Virus record (IMG/VR): IMGVR_UViG_3300032893_000168
Location: 1-38,096 of that record
From: a virus
DNA: 38,096 bases
Direction: 5' to 3' (one strand)
The notes beneath the pieces are model-generated. The model saw only the letters and a list, made by a program, of their open reading frames with translations, ran no database searches and was not told the DNA's origin. Position 1 is the first letter of the stretch; the number at the start of each line of letters is the position of its first letter. Both the position numbers and the translations under genes were made by a program. This document shows, one piece after another, positions 36,198 to 38,096 of the stretch.

Positions 36198-36506
36198 ATG
36201 GTCGGGTTCATCGACACGGCCACGGTCTACACGCCCGGCGCGGACGGGCAATACACGGTGCTGGCCCAGACGCTGGCCAGCGCCCGGCTGGTGGTGACGC
36301 CCGTCTCGCTGCCGATCGGCGCGGGGCGGGTGGAGCTGGAGGCGGTGCCGCGGCTGCTGTGGACGGACGCCTACGAGATGCCCGGCAACGCCCAGGTGGC
36401 CGTGAGCGGGCACCGCTACAACGTCAAGGCCGGCACGTACCGCGCGGTGCGCGGGCCGAGCGGGACGCTGCTCTACCGGCGCTGCGACGTGATGGAGGTG
36501 AGCTGA
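36198..36506 (+). CDS. head closure / stopper protein
   Basis: A 102-residue beta-rich protein immediately after the adaptor. MVGFIDTATVYTPGADGQYTVLAQTL, then MPGNAQVAVSGHRYNVKAGTYRAVRG, fits the small beta-barrel of stopper proteins (SPP1 gp16, HK97 gp9-like). The stopper seals the portal and links head to tail. It shares one base with the next gene (TGATG). Confidence 0.7.
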   Translation: MVGFIDTATVYTPGADGQYTVLAQTLASARLVVTPVSLPIGAGRVELEAVPRLLWTDAYEMPGNAQVAVSGHRYNVKAGTYRAVRGPSGTLLYRRCDVMEVS

Positions 36507-36895
36507 TGGGGATCACCGTGGTGGGGATTGACCCGCTGCGCAACGAGCTGGCCAAGCTGGACCGCATGAGCCGGGCGGCCGGCGGCTACACCGCCTATGT
36601 CAGCACGCGCCTGCCCTACGGCTGGGGCATGGAGTACGGCCGGCACCAGCAGAGCGGCAAGCTGGCCCGGCGCGCCGGCGGGGCGCACTACTTCCAGCGC
36701 GCGGTCGAGCAGGTCCAGGCGGGTATGTCCGCGGACATCGCCCAGGGGCTGGAGGTCACCGGCGCGCCGGGGCCGTGGATCGTGCGCCGGCTGGGCAAGT
36801 GGGTCCGGCGGCTGGCGCGGGCCTACGCGCCGGTGGGCGCCGACGCCCACGCCGGGCGGCTGAGCCACTCGATCCGTTTCGACGTGGGGCGCTGA
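36506..36895 (+). CDS. neck / tail completion protein (HK97 gp10-like)
   Basis: A 129-residue basic protein from ATG 36506. STRLPYGWGMEYGRHQQSGKLARRAGGAHYFQRAVEQV is typical of HK97 gp10-family neck proteins, where a YG-E-G-H turn precedes a helix. The dispersed palindrome is read in its middle as GMSADI, between that helix and an amphipathic C-terminal region (LGKWVRRLARAYAPVGADAHAGRLSHSI). It joins the tail terminator to the neck. Confidence 0.72.
   Translation: MGITVVGIDPLRNELAKLDRMSRAAGGYTAYVSTRLPYGWGMEYGRHQQSGKLARRAGGAHYFQRAVEQVQAGMSADIAQGLEVTGAPGPWIVRRLGKWVRRLARAYAPVGADAHAGRLSHSIRFDVGR
36725..36738. repeat. dispersed palindrome ATGTCCGCGGACAT, copy 7 (exact)
   Basis: Exact copy inside the gp10-like neck gene; encodes MSADI. 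On the minus strand it is followed by ac, as in five of the other six copies (with a or g before c). Confidence 0.9.
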
Positions 36896-37335
36896 TGGCA
36901 CTCGGAAACGACACCCTGATGCAGTCGCTGGCCAGCTACGTCCTGGCGCTGCGCGGCTCGGGCGGCGAGAAGCTGTTCAGCGCGCAGCTGGGCATGCCGG
37001 CCAGCCTGAGCGCCCAGGTGATGTGCTACATCATGGGCGCCAGCCGCCAGGCCAGCCGCGACACGTTTCGCTCGCTGCTGCGGGCGCCGCGCTTCAACGT
37101 GACCTTCGCCTACCGGCTGGACGGCAGCGAGACGAGCGCCGAGCAAACCCTGACCCGCCTGGCGGACGCCTTCGAGCTGGCCCAGCGCCAGGACGTGACC
37201 CTGGGCGGGCTGTGCCTGCACAGCGAGCTGGACTTCGCGCTGGCGGACGCGCCGGAATATCAGACCTGGTCGGGCAAGGAGGCGCGCGAATACCCGATCC
37301 TGGTCACCCTGCAAGTGCACACCGACTTGAGCTAA
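36895..37335 (+). CDS. tail terminator-like protein
   Basis: A 146-residue protein from ATG 36895 (TGATG overlap). It begins MALGNDTLMQSLASYVLAL, continues through SRDTFRSLLRAPRFNVTFAYRLDGSE and ends with EYPILVTLQVHTDLS. The last segment resembles the closing beta strand of tail terminators, and it sits just before the tube gene, the usual terminator position. Length is within the normal range. It would cap the tube at the determined length. Confidence 0.62.
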   Translation: MALGNDTLMQSLASYVLALRGSGGEKLFSAQLGMPASLSAQVMCYIMGASRQASRDTFRSLLRAPRFNVTFAYRLDGSETSAEQTLTRLADAFELAQRQDVTLGGLCLHSELDFALADAPEYQTWSGKEAREYPILVTLQVHTDLS

Positions 37336-37345
37336 GGAGCAACCA

Positions 37346-37789
37346 ATGACGAGCGCAACCCCGATTTCGTTTTACAACAGCAAGATCGAGTACTCGACCG
37401 ACGGCGTGAGCTGGAACGACATGTCGGGCTACTCCAACTCCCTGGCCGTCTCGGGCGGCGACCGCGCCATCGGGTCGTTTTTCGACTACAGCGACGACGT
37501 GCCCAAGCTGACCGCCGGCAAGCGGGCCAGCCTGGACGTGGCGCTGAAGATCGCCTTCACCCGCGCCGCGGCCGACGTCGGCGACGCCTTCGAGACCGCC
37601 TACGAGGCTGGCTCGGCGATGTACGTGCGCTGGACGCCGGGGCTGTTCGCCAGCGGCCAGAAGCAGTTCGCCAGCGGCGCGGGCCTCATCAAGTCGTTCA
37701 GCTATCCCTTCGGGGACGCCGACAAGGGCGACCCGGTGGTGATGAGCACCACCGTGACCGTGCCGTCCATCACCAAGGGCACCAGCTAA
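37346..37789 (+). CDS. major tail tube protein
   Basis: A 147-residue protein with a strong aaggag site (37336-37341), fitting high expression. The N-terminus (ISFYNSKIEYSTDGVSWNDMSGYSNSLAVSGGDRAIGSFFDY) and the end (LIKSFSYPFGDADKGDPVVMSTTVTVPSITKG) follow the tail-tube beta-sandwich pattern, in which a central helix (AADVGDAFETAYEAGSAMYVRW) packs against sheets. It is directly upstream of the chaperone pair. The stop shares one base with the chaperone start (TAATG). Confidence 0.85.
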   Translation: MTSATPISFYNSKIEYSTDGVSWNDMSGYSNSLAVSGGDRAIGSFFDYSDDVPKLTAGKRASLDVALKIAFTRAAADVGDAFETAYEAGSAMYVRWTPGLFASGQKQFASGAGLIKSFSYPFGDADKGDPVVMSTTVTVPSITKGTS

Positions 37790-38096
37790 TGCCCGAGTTC
37801 ACGCACGCGGCGCTGGGGCTGGCCCTGGCGCTCAAGGACGATCTGCGCCAGGGCGACCTGGAGCGCTGGGCGGCGGCGATCCGCGAGTTCGAGCCCAAGG
37901 GGCCGGCCACCAGCAACCGCGAGTACTACGGGGCGCAGCTGCGCGGGGCGCTGAAGGCCGGCGTGGCCACGGCCGGTGTGCCGGGCACACCGGCGCTGCA
38001 ACCCCTGGACGTGGGCGCGCTCGACCCGCGCTGGGTGAACTGGTTCGGGGCGAAGCTGGCGGCGGCCTACCGGGAGTACGACGCGATCCCCCCGGA
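37789..38096 (+). CDS. tail assembly chaperone (lambda gpG-like), 5' part
   Basis: Starts at ATG 37789 with MPEFTHAALGLALALKDDLRQ and continues across the assembly junction into 1-131. The complete protein has 103 residues: a helical N-terminal half (LERWAAAIREFEP) and a C-terminal half ending AAAYREYDAIPPE. The last 127 bases of this entry repeat 1-127. Position between tail tube and tape measure, plus the slippery site near its end, supports the chaperone call. Confidence 0.75.
   Translation, partial: MPEFTHAALGLALALKDDLRQGDLERWAAAIREFEPKGPATSNREYYGAQLRGALKAGVATAGVPGTPALQPLDVGALDPRWVNWFGAKLAAAYREYDAIPP
37970..38096. repeat. terminal direct repeat, right copy
   Basis: Exact copy of 1-127. 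It covers the 3' part of the first tail assembly chaperone gene, including an inverted repeat and the C-run slippery site. It should be counted once in the circular genome. Confidence 0.93.

Noticed and set aside
1-38096. Integrase, excisionase, tRNA genes or attachment sites
   Set aside because: No recombinase motif, no tRNA-like cloverleaf and no att-type repeat were noticed by eye, so no temperate integration module is claimed.

Overview
The window is a complete, circularly assembled tailed-phage genome of about 37,969 bp. Its first and last 127 bases are identical, and one gene reads through the junction. It is GC-rich, tightly packed (most neighbours overlap as ATGA, GTGA or TGATG) and carries no tRNA, integrase, rRNA or CRISPR array. 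The set of P27-like small terminase, large terminase, HK97-type portal, S49 protease, HK97-fold capsid, connector proteins, tail tube, frameshifted tail chaperones and tape measure indicates a siphovirus-type member of Caudoviricetes. The host is not identifiable from the sequence. A GH25 lysozyme and an LLH-type holin suggest a peptidoglycan-bearing, perhaps monoderm host; Chloroflexota is only a guess from general protein style.

There are two divergent transcription units. They start from a roughly 300-bp control region (21774-22069) that has a near-consensus leftward promoter, an overlapping inverted-repeat operator and rightward promoter candidates. The leftward unit (21773 down to 9938) is the early/replication arm: an RHH regulator, small unknown genes, RecT, a lambda O-like initiator whose gene contains an iteron cluster plus an AT-rich patch (candidate origin), a DnaC-like helicase loader, a small PD-(D/E)XK nuclease, a ParB-N-domain protein, an acidic protein, zinc-finger proteins, a J-domain protein, HNH nuclease, an orphan cytosine-C5 methyltransferase, membrane peptides and finally a radical-SAM protein that looks like cargo.

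The rightward unit (22070 through the junction to 9888) is the late arm: holin, a membrane-anchored coiled-coil protein, HNH, virion proteins, a secreted glycosidase, terminase, portal, protease, capsid, a cassette of two glycosyltransferases plus a methyltransferase, connectors, tail tube, chaperones, tape measure, tail-tip proteins and fibre, and a two-glycosidase endolysin. The arms converge on a hairpin at 9896-9915.

The most unusual signal is a 14-bp perfect palindrome, ATGTCCGCGGACAT, found in five exact and two one-mismatch copies spread round the genome, inside or at the edges of unrelated genes and in two reading frames. Other notable points are the lambda-like origin, a C-run -1 frameshift site at the genome junction, a virion-glycosylation-type cassette between capsid and connector genes, a probable frameshift separating two zinc-binding segments, and several genes of 12-55 codons that standard length cut-offs would miss.
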